Source: Pycnococcus provasolii | Taxonomy: Eukaryota > Chlorophyta > Pseudoscourfieldiophyceae > Pseudoscourfieldiales | Assembly (NCBI GenBank): GCA_049487715.1 | Contig: CP150569.1 | Coordinates: 557,205 to 621,204, forward strand | Direction: 5' to 3' | Length of the DNA stretch: 64,000 nt | Shown: positions 38,201 to 47,409 of the stretch, in pieces | Layout: every line of letters begins with the position of its first letter | Numbering within the stretch: the first letter of the stretch is position 1 | Notes under the pieces: generated by a model | Told to the model about the DNA's origin: nothing | The model's input: the letters and a program-made list of their open reading frames with translations, nothing else | The model's database searches: none | Translations under genes and position numbers: made by a program

Positions 38201-41200
38201 CAATCAACCGTTTGGCTGAATTGCCAAATTACGTTCGAAAAATTTATTCTAAAGCTTGTTGTCTAATGGCTCGTGGTCGTCGCATCTATGGTGGAAAGAT
38301 GCACGCATGCATTGAAAACGGACATCTGTTCATCGAGACGGTTCCAATCAGACGATATCACTTCCACTATGTCCACTCACATTCACACGCACGCTCGCAC
38401 ACACGCACACACACACACACTCACTCACTCACACTTCCCGCAGGGGTCATGCTGCTCATTCGACACATGCTCGATGACATACCTTGGAAATTGGATGCGC
38501 GCGACTACTGTCGTGTGGCAGAGTGGCAAGAAATAGTGATACGCGTGCTGAAGGCGTGCGACCGTCTGCTCAACGCATCAAGAGACATGCTTGTGGGTGC
38601 ACCAGAGCGCATCGGAAGTGAGGATGTTGTCGGCCTTTCTTCGCTCGACGGCGGCTCGGAGTTCACCGATGTCGTATGGGGACGCGGTGACGGTGATCTG
38701 CGTGCTGATATTGTGAAACAAGATGGTACCATGGCAGATGCGCCTGCAATGGGCACGGATGGCAGTGGCGACGGCTGGCCTGACGATGTGACGTTCATCG
38801 AATTCATGGCTGAGGATGCAACACCAGCCGCATTGGCACGTCTCGTCGAAGAGTTGAACAAAGCGTCAACACGTGGACCCGATCTTCTTTCTCCAAAATT
38901 GCCGCAGGCTCCGCGAAAGACGGAAGATATCGTCAATTGGTGTGATGATAGGCAGGATGACTGCTCGATCGTCGCACCCGATGCGCAAATTTTGAGTACA
39001 TCGTGCTGGAACAGCAGCAAGGAGGCTGTACTGCTGCAGGGTGCTCTGGCAACTACAGTTCCTCTGTTGATGCTGCCAGCACAGCATTTGGCTCAGATGG
39101 GAAATCGTCTCGTTGACGCCATTCTCGTCATCAAGCATCGAGGCGTGGTAGACAACATGCAAGTTGCCCTTATGAAGATCAGTGCACGCCTGCTGTCCGA
39201 ATCTAATGCCGAGCAAGTTGTACTTGACGACGGCAGCAGGTTTTACCTGCCCGAGCTTCCGGCTCGTTGGCTTGACACGATCCTCGATCGTATGGCTGCA
39301 CGTGACCAATCGAAGGACGACATCGTGCGGCGATCGGCGGGATATCCGTACGCCCTCGCGGCGCTCATGCTGTCCGAGCGTGCACGCGGGGATGGTTCGC
39401 CGCCGACGCGCCTTTTTGCACGCGCGATGCCTCGCCTCATCCAGCTTGCACGCGAGGGTCCCGAGGCTGCAAATGGCGATACCGTCGCGCCCAACGACTC
39501 ATCCGATGGTTCGCTCGTGGTGGCTGAAGCGCATCGCGTCCATGCGCTGAATGTACTCACTCGCCTCTTCAATCAGTCGGAGCTTGTGATAGCCGCTCAG
39601 CAGTACATCGTGCCTGGCCTTGAGGCGACGCTTTCGGCATTCGCCTCTGAGTCGTGGGACGTGCGGAATGGTGCTGGGCAATGCCTCGTCGCTCTCGTTG
39701 CAAGGATATGCGGGGTGAAGAACGTCAAGTTTCACGTATTTGCCGGCGGCGTAGTTTCCGCGGATGAAAGCGAGGAGGAGGGGGTCGTCGGAGGGCGTGA
39801 TGGCGACCCCTCGTACCGGCGGGATCCTCTTACGTTGCGAGAGGTTCTTGCCAAGTACCCCGCGCTCGTATCAACTTTGCCCGAACGACTCTCCGCTGCC
39901 GTATCTGCGTTGGAACACGGCGTGCTGGCCCCGTCGCTCGCGCCCCTGCTCGTGTTACTCGGCCGACTAGCGCCGCCCACGCCTGGGAGCGCCACATCTG
40001 CACACGCAGACGCGGAGTCCGTGGCGGCGGCGCTGCGAACGTGCGTTCTCCGCGCGACGGGCGACTCGAGACACCACGTGCGTGCGATGGCTGCTCGTGC
40101 ACTGCCCGCGCTCGTGCCGGGCAGTACCTCAGCGCTCGCAGACGCCATTGCGTCGGCGGCGGCGAACTTGCCGCGCGCCGGCAAGCTCGGAAGGTCGAAC
40201 GATGTGCACGGCGCCGTGCTGCTGCTGTCTCGCCTGTTGGACGCGTCAACCCGTCGTGCTGCCTCACTGACGTCGTCGCGTGCCACGGTTGTCATGGCAC
40301 GTAGCTCGGCCACGCCTGCGCTGCGCGGCTTTGTGGAACATGCCTCTGAATTGCTTGATGAGCAGCGACTTCCGCCGATGGTGCGCGCGGATGTCATTGA
40401 CGCCGCATGTCGTGCACTCGAGCTGTTCTTGATCGAGGCGCGTGCGGAGCACGACGATGCCGACAAGGTGGTTGCGAACGCCACTGCGAGCATAGGTGCA
40501 AGTCGAATTCAACTTGCGGCGGAGGCGTCCTCGCGTCTGTTTGCAAGCTGCTCGTGCGCGTCATTGGGAGGAGCGGCTGGACCGTCGCCAGCTGAGCCGG
40601 CGACTGCTCGCTGGCGTGAGAGCGCGACGATCGCGCTCTGGCGAAGGTGTGCCCCGACGCTGGCGTTCAGCGGTGTGGCATGCGACATGCCGAGCCTCGC
40701 GTCGTTTCTAGCATCCTCTTGCGTGGGCGTTCGATCGGCGGCGGCGAAGGCTGCGCAGACAAGCTCGCGCCGCGCGTGTGCTTACCCGGGCGTGGATGGC
40801 AATCTGGAGCCCAGCATGGACGACCTCGAGGCGGCGCTGGATCACGTTTGGAATCGCGAGGGCGATGCCAAGGTGCGATGGCGTCTGCTTCGCGTCGCCT
40901 GCGACGCTGCCAAGGCTGGTGGCGACGATGGTTTGGCAACCTTGGCAGCCCATGCCAACGCTCTCTCACGTGTGGCGCACGGAAAGGCATACGCGCCATG
41001 CGCCACGACACGCGTCGCGGGACCGGCATGCAAGCCGCACCGTCGCGAGCGCGAGGTGGCGACGCTCGCGCTCGCTCTCATCGTCGACAGGAGCGGCGCC
41101 GCCATCGAGGCGTCGTTCGCAGCGGCGCTGGAATTCCTCAGTTTGCCTGGGCAGCAGGGCGACAGCCGCGTTGCGGCTGCGGAGGCTCTTTGCGCCGCGC

Positions 41201-41889
41201 CACGCTCGCTTCTACGGCTCGCAGGGGTGAGCGATGTCCTTCCGTACAGGCTGCAGCTCTGGGCAGCCGCGCGCCGCCTTCTCGCGGACGAAGACCCATC
41301 CGCTCGCGCGGCGGCGGCGCGCGCGATGGGTCATGTGCTTGGGCAGCCGGATGCGCAAGCCTCCGTTCTCCACGACCTACTGTTAGAGAGGGTGAGCCGC
41401 GACTGCGACGACGTGTCGCTCGCGACATCCTTTTTGGTTCTCCATCTTGATCTTGAGGCGGCGACTCAAGATGACGACGGCCGTCTCTTCGAGGTGGAGG
41501 GCGAAAATCAGCACGACGAGCCTCTGCTCGTTGGCATGCTCGCCGCTCGCGAGCTTCGTCGTCGCGCGTCGTGCGGTCGTGCGCATGCCGGCCTTCGCGG
41601 TCTTGCTATTCGGTGCGCGCGCGGCGTGAAGTTTGAGGTGCAGCGCGGCTGGCCGCATGATCCGGCACGTATGGACATTCCGTTTCGTGCGGCGAGCCGT
41701 GCCGTCCTTCTCGCGTACGGGGCACAACCTCAGGGTTTGGAGGAGAAGGAGGAGGTTTTTGAGTGCCTCTCGGAAATCGTGCGCGCGCCTTGGCTTACTG
41801 GGAGTCTGCGCGAGGCGGCTCGCCGCGTGCTGTCCGGAGAGGAGCCTGAGGGGGACGACAGCGTGGACGTGTGCTATTTGCTGCGCTGA
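35212..41889 (+). CDS. THADA: THADA/TRM732-like tRNA 2'-O-methyltransferase regulator (one intron)
   Basis: Starts at ATG 35212. The uninterrupted frame is 2,225 codons, but bases 38120-38443 are best read as an intron, giving ~2,117 residues in two exons (35212-38119, 38444-41889). The protein is almost entirely alpha-helical repeats of ARM/HEAT type. The DUF2428 core is recognisable at SWDVRNGAGQCLVALVARIC followed by GVKN, matching the conserved W-x-V-R-N/S-x-x-x-x-L-x-x-x-L-x-x-R-x-F/C-G of THADA. Yeast Trm732 helps Trm7 methylate position 32 of tRNA anticodon loops. A short Thr-Pro repeat (STPTPTPTPTPTPP) occurs near residue 400. The start overlaps no other gene; the broken DJ-1-like gene is divergent, 217 bp away. 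Confidence 0.82.
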   Translation: MAAAAEAEAASSPPSLTLDALAHVLSLYDSRQWNACSDALELLLTCSSEINTSPFVQRLLSGFQCDFGYGNATTAPTRANGSRASSSSSSSSKRAKNEKNIAGRIVASLYRSDEFRNDVKHAIVNAPMEYARVVHAISCDARALAAIVEDAGVVVLALGRDLKAHVDAVSANETNDTSRRTAHPDAVVDVLVAAHTIASKAGASLSQEAAESIQAAVVSLLQAPNAFSLDTCASSGLVLAVAVAHPQDDSPDVVAKRLAEFALSSGSRFEPYQRLCVLRGIGVAAPRAAALVRAFEGRECIMHRLVDWSLDAMRDASLVSDATARFHATGILHNALNRLRDLPPVDVHTPPLTLERQRAVFGVVRAHIDDAFASTQKNMIGILDLAIDLELDHIEFCLSTPTPTPTPTPTPPHSPPTGMFLEEVIAFVLSMDAASKARYPPLVLLAKKLGTPFLLARHPTLFSECFEEAMGDRLACSACVPLLRMLLEDIKNDAAQHRDVWVKPLIAALSSADVVVRGNTTTYALPTALNADPEGILTLVAATLPLAKASGSPGSGMARFALVTALSCARKLSLLNNNAVLGPIRLNDRLASSGRDISEVDVPEELLAATLHHRNTALHHAIIELLLLDARISRVPDLREMGLLRAALRRSLRGGGAQARHRYTTVLARVMERLKSGADAARATLVIPGRLRALRKPKKAKRSEKSTACTSIGGAADPANEVHATYCRAAGHLGWLIHLMTDSTYPGAPSERIFLAVDGLHFMARLMSTADSDQPSLHVSPPLTLANAETQPEPLGENVTPLDVSRCDPFPRTGDAAAHLTRALLVAAAHSFERVRAASTETLKLLHTPAHTKPTSTWPNAVAGLQTEADAMMWMSWAVRLVRSPRVRDADAGARVIRLLADLLGTSRGWTVTLCPTVRATPPEGKKRLSEWAEWARPFFFNSVVSALEHEALVAESNIMLACKRSLGQGMYLHVISSLPFLRNMALPPTKSMRIQTINRLAELPNYVRKIYSKACCLMARGRRIYGGKMHACIENGHLFIETVPIRRYHFHYVHSHSHARSHTRTHTHTHSLTLPAGVMLLIRHMLDDIPWKLDARDYCRVAEWQEIVIRVLKACDRLLNASRDMLVGAPERIGSEDVVGLSSLDGGSEFTDVVWGRGDGDLRADIVKQDGTMADAPAMGTDGSGDGWPDDVTFIEFMAEDATPAALARLVEELNKASTRGPDLLSPKLPQAPRKTEDIVNWCDDRQDDCSIVAPDAQILSTSCWNSSKEAVLLQGALATTVPLLMLPAQHLAQMGNRLVDAILVIKHRGVVDNMQVALMKISARLLSESNAEQVVLDDGSRFYLPELPARWLDTILDRMAARDQSKDDIVRRSAGYPYALAALMLSERARGDGSPPTRLFARAMPRLIQLAREGPEAANGDTVAPNDSSDGSLVVAEAHRVHALNVLTRLFNQSELVIAAQQYIVPGLEATLSAFASESWDVRNGAGQCLVALVARICGVKNVKFHVFAGGVVSADESEEEGVVGGRDGDPSYRRDPLTLREVLAKYPALVSTLPERLSAAVSALEHGVLAPSLAPLLVLLGRLAPPTPGSATSAHADAESVAAALRTCVLRATGDSRHHVRAMAARALPALVPGSTSALADAIASAAANLPRAGKLGRSNDVHGAVLLLSRLLDASTRRAASLTSSRATVVMARSSATPALRGFVEHASELLDEQRLPPMVRADVIDAACRALELFLIEARAEHDDADKVVANATASIGASRIQLAAEASSRLFASCSCASLGGAAGPSPAEPATARWRESATIALWRRCAPTLAFSGVACDMPSLASFLASSCVGVRSAAAKAAQTSSRRACAYPGVDGNLEPSMDDLEAALDHVWNREGDAKVRWRLLRVACDAAKAGGDDGLATLAAHANALSRVAHGKAYAPCATTRVAGPACKPHRREREVATLALALIVDRSGAAIEASFAAALEFLSLPGQQGDSRVAAAEALCAAPRSLLRLAGVSDVLPYRLQLWAAARRLLADEDPSARAAAARAMGHVLGQPDAQASVLHDLLLERVSRDCDDVSLATSFLVLHLDLEAATQDDDGRLFEVEGENQHDEPLLVGMLAARELRRRASCGRAHAGLRGLAIRCARGVKFEVQRGWPHDPARMDIPFRAASRAVLLAYGAQPQGLEEKEEVFECLSEIVRAPWLTGSLREAARRVLSGEEPEGDDSVDVCYLLR
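38120..38443 (+). other. Stop-free, phase-preserving intron in THADA
   Basis: 324 bp (108 codons) with donor GTATGT and acceptor CCCGCAG. Inside, the translation loses the Ala/Leu-rich helical character and becomes His/Ser/Arg rich around an (AC)n microsatellite (38392-38432). Splicing joins RSLGQ to GVMLLIRHMLDD. Length is a multiple of three and no stop is in frame, so gene finders would read through it. Confidence 0.8.
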
Positions 41890-43621
41890 TGATGATGATG
41901 ATGTAAGAAAGAATTGTACTGTACATGTCATGCATGTGACAAATCATCCATCCCCCCCGTTTGATGTGTGGAGAGAGGTCGTGTGACAGAGAAGGATAAA
42001 GAAGGATTGTGCGGCAGTCCCACGTCGTGGTTTGAAAGGGATTCCAGCACGCTTCCACAGGCATGGAGGAAGGAAAGTGCCAAGCGCGCGTCTGGCACTC
42101 CTCCTTGGTGTCGTCTCTTCTTCTTCTTCTTTTGGACCGGAGGAAACCTGGAACGTCAAGTCGGTGGCGCTTAAAAAGCGCCGTGGGTTGCTGAGAAGCA
42201 CCGTGCAGAAAAAAAAAAAAGAAGCCTTCTGTGTTCCTTTCCGACGCCAACAAAACAAACCAAACCAACCACTCAACCACTCGTTGTTGCAAGGTGTGTG
42301 TGTGCAGGTGCAGGTGCAGGCTAGTGTGTGTGTGTGCAGGTGGCAGGTGTGTGTACAGAACCCAGGATGTCGTACTCTGACGTGGCGTGCACCAACTCAA
42401 CGAACCACGAGGCCCTCCTCACCAGACCGTCCAACGCGACGGTATTCTGCTGCTCGCACCCAGGGCTGAGCTGTCTCCTGTGCGCGTTTGTCATTTCCAC
42501 TTCATCTCAACCGAAGAGAAGGGCACGCAAGGCAACTTTGGATGTGCAGCGAGGCTTTTCGAGGCTCACGCTCACTCCGTAAGATACGTTTCAAGTTTTT
42601 ATTTATTTTTGCGAGAATGTCAACCAAGCAGTTATCGCGTGTGTATGAAGTGTTTTTTCAACATCGCGTTCACAAGTCAAGACAAAGAAACGCAAAGGGG
42701 TTGAATCAGCAGGTGCATGGCTCTGACAGACTTCTTACCAAGAGGTCGGAATAATCGACGACGACTCACAAGGGTAAGAGCACGACTGCAATGTTCAAGG
42801 ACGCGCAGTCCACCGGAGTAGGAGTACGGCTCGTATGAACCGGCATGGCTTGTAAGGGAACGTGCGCGGCCCGGCACCGCCCCCTCGCCAGCAGTGCGGA
42901 CATGGAGGGGTGCGCGGACAATTTGTGAGAGAGAGAAGAGCAGGGAGAGGGAGAGGGAGAGGAGGGGGGGGGACGAAACGAACACGCACACGCCAAACGG
43001 GACAGAACGACAGACTTCCTCGTGTCAGGGCCTAGGGGGACCGAACTCTCGCAGACAGACGACGCGTTGTACTTCCTACTACCCGGATGCCTGACGCGTT
43101 ATCGGAGTTATCGTAGCCACCTCGCTCTCGCTCTCCTGAAGGAAAAAGGGGTTGGTTCGGGGTTAGAAAAGGGTTCGGGGTTAGAAGTCGGGAACGACCT
43201 TAACGGTGTGGTAGCGTACGCGTACGGCACGCACGGAAGGTGCACGTGCGCTTGCAAGCGTGTGATAAAAGAAATCGCACGTTACAAGAATGAAAAGAAA
43301 ATAAGAAGGGGAGCGGGGCAACGGGAGAGCCTTTGGAGGGCTCTCGACCGTTCCTTAGGAGGAGTTTTGGCGCGAAGAAGGTTTCGCGCGTGCGTGCGTG
43401 CGGTTGGGTTGGGGGTTTTGGGCGAAGGGAAGAGGCACGCTCTATCACTCTTGAAGAAAAGAAAGTTACACATATGTATAAATATAGACAAAAATAACAG
43501 GAACGATTTTATTTCTTAGTTCTCTCGTGTAGCTATACACTATATATAGCCTAGTTAGTATAAACACCCTATAGTACAGATATTGACAATATGGAGACGC
43601 ATTTTGGTGTACTGCGTCAAG
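41890..43621. other. 1.7-kb convergent region, no confident gene
   Basis: Between the convergent THADA and kinase genes. Holds a poly-A run (42209-42221), a GT-rich stretch (42290-42355) and a GAGAGGGA purine repeat (42925-42970). A 71-codon frame from ATG 42367 (MSYSDVACTNSTNHEALL) and a 165-codon frame at 43022-43519 are open but show no family resemblance, so I do not call them genes. Tandem GGTTCGGGGTTAGAA copies lie at 43150-43190. Confidence 0.4.
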
Positions 43622-45550
43622 TCACATGACTGCGCATCCGCAAGCCGGTGCCTGTGCTTGGGCGCTGGCATGGTTTTGTGCATCACTTGACTCGTCGTCC
43701 GCCACGATCTCACTTTTGATGTTGCTCAGTGAGGCTGGCCCAGGCGAAGTAATCACGGTCGTGGAAAGACTTTGGGAGTTTGACCGAGATGCGGGAAGGT
43801 CGAGGTTTGGAACCTTTGGTCGCGAGAAGCTGAAGTTGATATTCTTCAAGCTGAATCCGCTCTTTTGAGAGGCAACTGCGAGCGTCTCTTTGTACAGCTC
43901 CAGCGACGTGAGAACGCTGAGAATTTCGGGGCGGCTAATCGCACTCTCGTGCCACATCGCATGCAGCACATCTTGAAGCGGTTTAGGCACCGTGTGCACC
44001 GTCGGGCGTATGCCATCGCATGCCGCCCGCGCGGCATCGGCACCGTTGAAGCCGTCAAGCGGCCTCTGCCATGTGTAGCACTGGTACATGACGAACGCGA
44101 AAGCGTAAATGTCGACGGATTTGTCATACGGCAGGTGCTTGAACACCTCAGGGGCCATGTACCGGTAACTTCCCGTCTCGCCCGTCATTTTGTACGGGTC
44201 TGCAGACTGGTGTGTCTTCGATAGGCCGAAGTCCGTCAGCTTGATGCGCCCTGCGAGACTGATCATGATGTTCGCTGGCTTGAGGTCGCGGTGCAAGATG
44301 GGCTTCGGCGTCAGGCCGTGCAGATATGCTAGCCCGCGCGCGAGGTCCAAGCATCGTTCCGTAGCGAGGCGATTCCCAAACGCCGTGGGCTTCGTGAACA
44401 CCGTCTCGAGGCTCATGGGCATGACTTCCGTGACCACCATCGGGTTATTTCCTTCGTGGAAGACTCCGAGAAACTGTACGATGTGAGGATGGTGTAGCGT
44501 GTGTATGAGGTTGATCTCACCACGAAACTCCTGCAGCGCAGTCCGGCCCTCGGGACTTTCGAGGATAGTCAGCTTGAGCTTCTTCACAGCCACCTCCGTT
44601 CCGTGCCACATGGAGTGGTACACGCTCCCAAACTGGCCCTCGCCGATGAGCTTACCGAGCTGGATGTCCGACCTCGGCAGCTGCCACTTGTCCATCATGC
44701 CATCGGGAAGTTCGATGTCCATCTTCCCGCGCACCGTTCCCTCGCTGATGGCAACCAACGTTAAGTCGCCGCGCCTCAGGCTCTTCGCGACCCGACCTCC
44801 GTTGGCGTCGAGGATCGCAACGACGAGCGTGTGATTTTGCCTTGCGGCGCAGTAGAGTGGCGTCATCCCCGAGCTGTCCATGGCGTTGATGGGAGCATTT
44901 TTGCTGATGAGCCACTCCACGATACTGTACGAGCCAAACTCCGCGGCGATGTGCAGCGGCGTCCTTGCGTCGACGGTTGCGGTTGACGGATCATCCACCT
45001 TTAAGCCGCTTAGCAGCACGGTCCTCTTGAAGCGTTCGAGGTCGCCAATAGAAGCGAGGAAGTTCATCTCTGCCACGGCGTGGACGCGCGTTAGCTGCCA
45101 GTCGTACGCAGTGCGACTGGAATCCCCATTTTCATAGCCTCCTTCCCCTTCGTTGCTGTTAATGTCCGGTTCCCCGACGACCCCGACGAGGTCGGTCAAG
45201 TTGGCAAACGACGGCACACGTCCAGTCTTGGGCACGGTTGCCGTGAAGGAGGACTCCCGTCGGAGTCGGGTGCGAAACGCCGGCGATCCCGCTGGTTGTG
45301 GGAGCGACGCTGGGCTATTTGCATATGTATTTCGAGGCGTCACGCTCCCCTCCCTGCTTTCATTGTGTTTAAAGGACGAAGTTTCGTTCACGCTTCGTAG
45401 TTTCGTTTGAGAACCGTTTGAACCGGTTGAACCGGTTGAACCGTTTGAGATCCGTTTCTCAAACGAAACGGCCCTATCTCGCTGCTGAATTCGCTGCGAG
45501 TGTTCCGGCGAGGGCGGGTCGTTCAGGCTGAGCGGAGGTATGTGCGCCAT
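43622..45550 (-). CDS. Ankyrin-repeat TKL (ILK/Raf-like) protein kinase with C-terminal CaaX box
   Basis: 642 residues from the ATG at 45550; the longer frame starts with TTG. A disordered Ser-rich N-terminus (~150 residues) precedes ankyrin repeats (ARTPLHIAAEFGSYSIVEWL, GMTPLYCAARQNHTLVVAIL). The kinase domain follows: GEGQFGSVY, VAVKKL (Lys323), LHRDLKPANIM (Asp421), DFGLSKT (Asp440), YRYMAPE. All catalytic residues are present. Ankyrin plus TKL kinase is the plant ILK/Raf-like C group, which signals in stress and immunity. The protein ends ACGCAVM: C-A-V-M is a CaaX farnesylation signal with a second Cys two residues earlier, so membrane anchoring is predicted. That is unusual for this group and worth noting. 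Confidence 0.9.
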   Translation of the reverse strand: MAHIPPLSLNDPPSPEHSQRIQQRDRAVSFEKRISNGSTGSTGSNGSQTKLRSVNETSSFKHNESREGSVTPRNTYANSPASLPQPAGSPAFRTRLRRESSFTATVPKTGRVPSFANLTDLVGVVGEPDINSNEGEGGYENGDSSRTAYDWQLTRVHAVAEMNFLASIGDLERFKRTVLLSGLKVDDPSTATVDARTPLHIAAEFGSYSIVEWLISKNAPINAMDSSGMTPLYCAARQNHTLVVAILDANGGRVAKSLRRGDLTLVAISEGTVRGKMDIELPDGMMDKWQLPRSDIQLGKLIGEGQFGSVYHSMWHGTEVAVKKLKLTILESPEGRTALQEFRGEINLIHTLHHPHIVQFLGVFHEGNNPMVVTEVMPMSLETVFTKPTAFGNRLATERCLDLARGLAYLHGLTPKPILHRDLKPANIMISLAGRIKLTDFGLSKTHQSADPYKMTGETGSYRYMAPEVFKHLPYDKSVDIYAFAFVMYQCYTWQRPLDGFNGADAARAACDGIRPTVHTVPKPLQDVLHAMWHESAISRPEILSVLTSLELYKETLAVASQKSGFSLKNINFSFSRPKVPNLDLPASRSNSQSLSTTVITSPGPASLSNIKSEIVADDESSDAQNHASAQAQAPACGCAVM

Positions 45551-46671
45551 ATATTGTGCATGTGCTGTGCTGTGCAAGGTGGTTATGAAGGCGTTTACGT
45601 TATGAGGTTAACCTATACGAGTGTTATTGTTATTGTACTACTATTGACTGGCCGGATCTCTGTGCAGTACGTGTACCGTATAGTCTATCGTAGTGTGTGT
45701 TGCCACGAGTCGAAGGCGGGAGGTGCACTTGAGGTGAGACGAAGTAGTAGTAGTACTACGATAGGGTACTCCTCCTAGGGAAAGGGAAGGGGCTAAGGGA
45801 GGGTCGGCGCCCCTTCTTCTGTCGGCGCCGCGGGGGGGGGGGGGAGGGATCAGGGGAGGGGGACTATTGGGTCTGCTGATCCCGTTGCATTTCTTTCAAG
45901 AGGTCCCTCCCAGGGAGAGGGAGGGATAGTCACAGGAGGGAGTGGTGGGGCGGCGGAGTGTGACGTCGTTTGCTTGGCTTCGAAACCAAGGGAAAAAACA
46001 ACCTGTGATGGCACAATCGATCCTCAATTACCCTACAGTACAATTACTGTAATGGCGCGACAGACAACACGTACTGTTATTCCGCCCTTGACATGTGGAG
46101 TGAGGCCCTGGCTGTCCGTCGGGGGATCACGCACTGTACCCTACCCCTATCACATAGCCTCTCCCTCTCCCTCTCCCTCTCCCTCTCCCTCTCCCTCTTC
46201 CAGTCTGCCACTTGCCAGGTATCTTTTGGACGGCGGAGAAGGACGGTACGTACGAACACGCCTCGTTACCGGTACTGTACCACACGTTGCGGAGTGCTGA
46301 TGCGGAGAGGTGTTCGGAGTGGACTACCCGTACGGACGAGGTCTGTCCTATTGGGGATACATTATTGCATCACCTCATCAGGAAGCAAGGGTCACCTTCT
46401 GCCGTCCGGTTTCAGGCGAGAATGTTCCTTGCTCACGTGATTTCACGTGATATTCCATAGTCTACTGACCCCTGGCAGAGTGGCAGCCTGGGGTAAACTA
46501 CAGTACAGCAGTTCAGGTCTGAATAGGGTCTGAATCCCCTCCCTCCGTGCAAATTATCGGCATTCCAAGTCCCGGCAAATCTCCCCCTTCCCCTTCCACC
46601 TTGCAGAGGATAGTATGTGCTATCTTTTAGATACAGTTTATTGTCGCCCGCACCCGCCAAACGCCACGGCC
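45551..46671. other. 1.1-kb divergent spacer, no gene recognised
   Basis: Between the kinase and psaL copy A starts. Holds a C/G run near 45830-45845, a (CTCTCC)n tract at about 46161-46199, and G-rich purine stretches. Small open frames inside are simple-sequence shadows. It should contain the copy A promoter, whose sequence differs from that of copy B. Confidence 0.45.
46161..46199 (+). repeat. (CTCTCC)n hexanucleotide tract
   Basis: About six to seven units of CTCTCC in a non-coding spacer. Confidence 0.9.
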
Positions 46672-47365
46672 ATGCCCATGCTCACCAACACGCGTGCGCC
46701 CGTCTCCTCGCGCAGCTTTGGACGCATCTCCGGGCTCGGACTCCGCCCGGCGGCCGCACGCACCGCCGTGCGCCGCGCCGCCCCCGTGCGAGCTGCCGCG
46801 GACGAGAAGTCGACGGTGATCCAGCCGCTGAACGGCGACCCCTTCATCGGCATGCTCGAGACGCCCATCACGTCGACGCCCGCCGTTGCGTACTTCCTGT
46901 CGAACCTTCCCGCGTACCGCGTTGCGGTGTCGCCGCTTCTGCGCGGAACGGAGGTTGGCCTCGCGCACGGCTTCTTCCTCACCGGGCCTTTCATCAAGCT
47001 TGGACCTCTTCGCGCGACGGAGTTTGCCGAGCTCGCGGGGTGTCTTTCTGGCGCGGGAGTGGTGCTGATCCTTTCTTTGTGCCTGACTGTGTACGGCATG
47101 GCGTCGTTCCAGCTCGACACGGACGGCGTCACGGAGACGAAGACGCTCAGCGGCCGCGCCATCGCGAAGGACCCGCTGCAGAGCTCTGAGGGCTTCGCAC
47201 AGTTCGCGGCCGGCTGGACCGTCGGTGGACTGTCGGGCGTCATCTTCAGCTACATCCTCACGCAGACGCTGCCGTACTACTCGTAGACGCGCGGCGTTTG
47301 CCTCAGCAGGGTAGGTGTGCGGGTGCTTGTTCTTGTTTCTTTTGTTTTTTCCCCTCTTCGGTAAC
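46670..47365 (+). repeat. Inverted repeat, copy A (covers psaL)
   Basis: About 696 bp matching the reverse complement of 52727-53421. The match starts 2 bp before the start codon and continues about 80 bp beyond the stop. The copies differ by one C in a C-run near 47351-47354 in the 3' region. Confidence 0.88.
46672..47286 (+). CDS. psaL: Photosystem I reaction centre subunit XI, PsaL (copy A)
   Basis: 204 residues. Residues 1-~42 are a chloroplast transit peptide (NTRAPVSSRSFGRISGLGLR, Ala/Arg-rich, cleaved near VRAAA). The mature protein begins EKSTVIQPLNGDPFIGMLETP, the PsaL N-terminal signature, then LSNLPAYRVAVSPLLRGTEV, whose E is a conserved chlorophyll/interface site, then HGFFLTGPFIKLGPLR and three hydrophobic helices ending in SYILTQTLPYY. 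PsaL sits next to PsaI and PsaH and forms the docking face for LHCII and state transitions. The reading frame, and its shadow frames, are identical to those of copy B on the opposite strand. The upstream sequences are unrelated. Confidence 0.97.
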   Translation: MPMLTNTRAPVSSRSFGRISGLGLRPAAARTAVRRAAPVRAAADEKSTVIQPLNGDPFIGMLETPITSTPAVAYFLSNLPAYRVAVSPLLRGTEVGLAHGFFLTGPFIKLGPLRATEFAELAGCLSGAGVVLILSLCLTVYGMASFQLDTDGVTETKTLSGRAIAKDPLQSSEGFAQFAAGWTVGGLSGVIFSYILTQTLPYYS

Positions 47366-47409
47366 GACGCACGAACGACGCACGATTTTTCAAATCAAGT
47401 ATCAAAAGG

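Noticed and set aside
42367-42582. 71-codon frame beginning MSYSDVACTNSTNHEALL
   Set aside because: Plausible ATG context but no family resemblance, and a competing frame overlaps; it could be a first exon, which the sequence alone cannot show.
43022-43519. 165-codon plus-strand frame near the kinase 3' end
   Set aside because: No ATG at its start, simple basic composition, and it lies in a likely 3' UTR.
45974-46300. 108-codon frame over the CTCTCC tract
   Set aside because: Ser-Pro repeat generated by the hexanucleotide tract.
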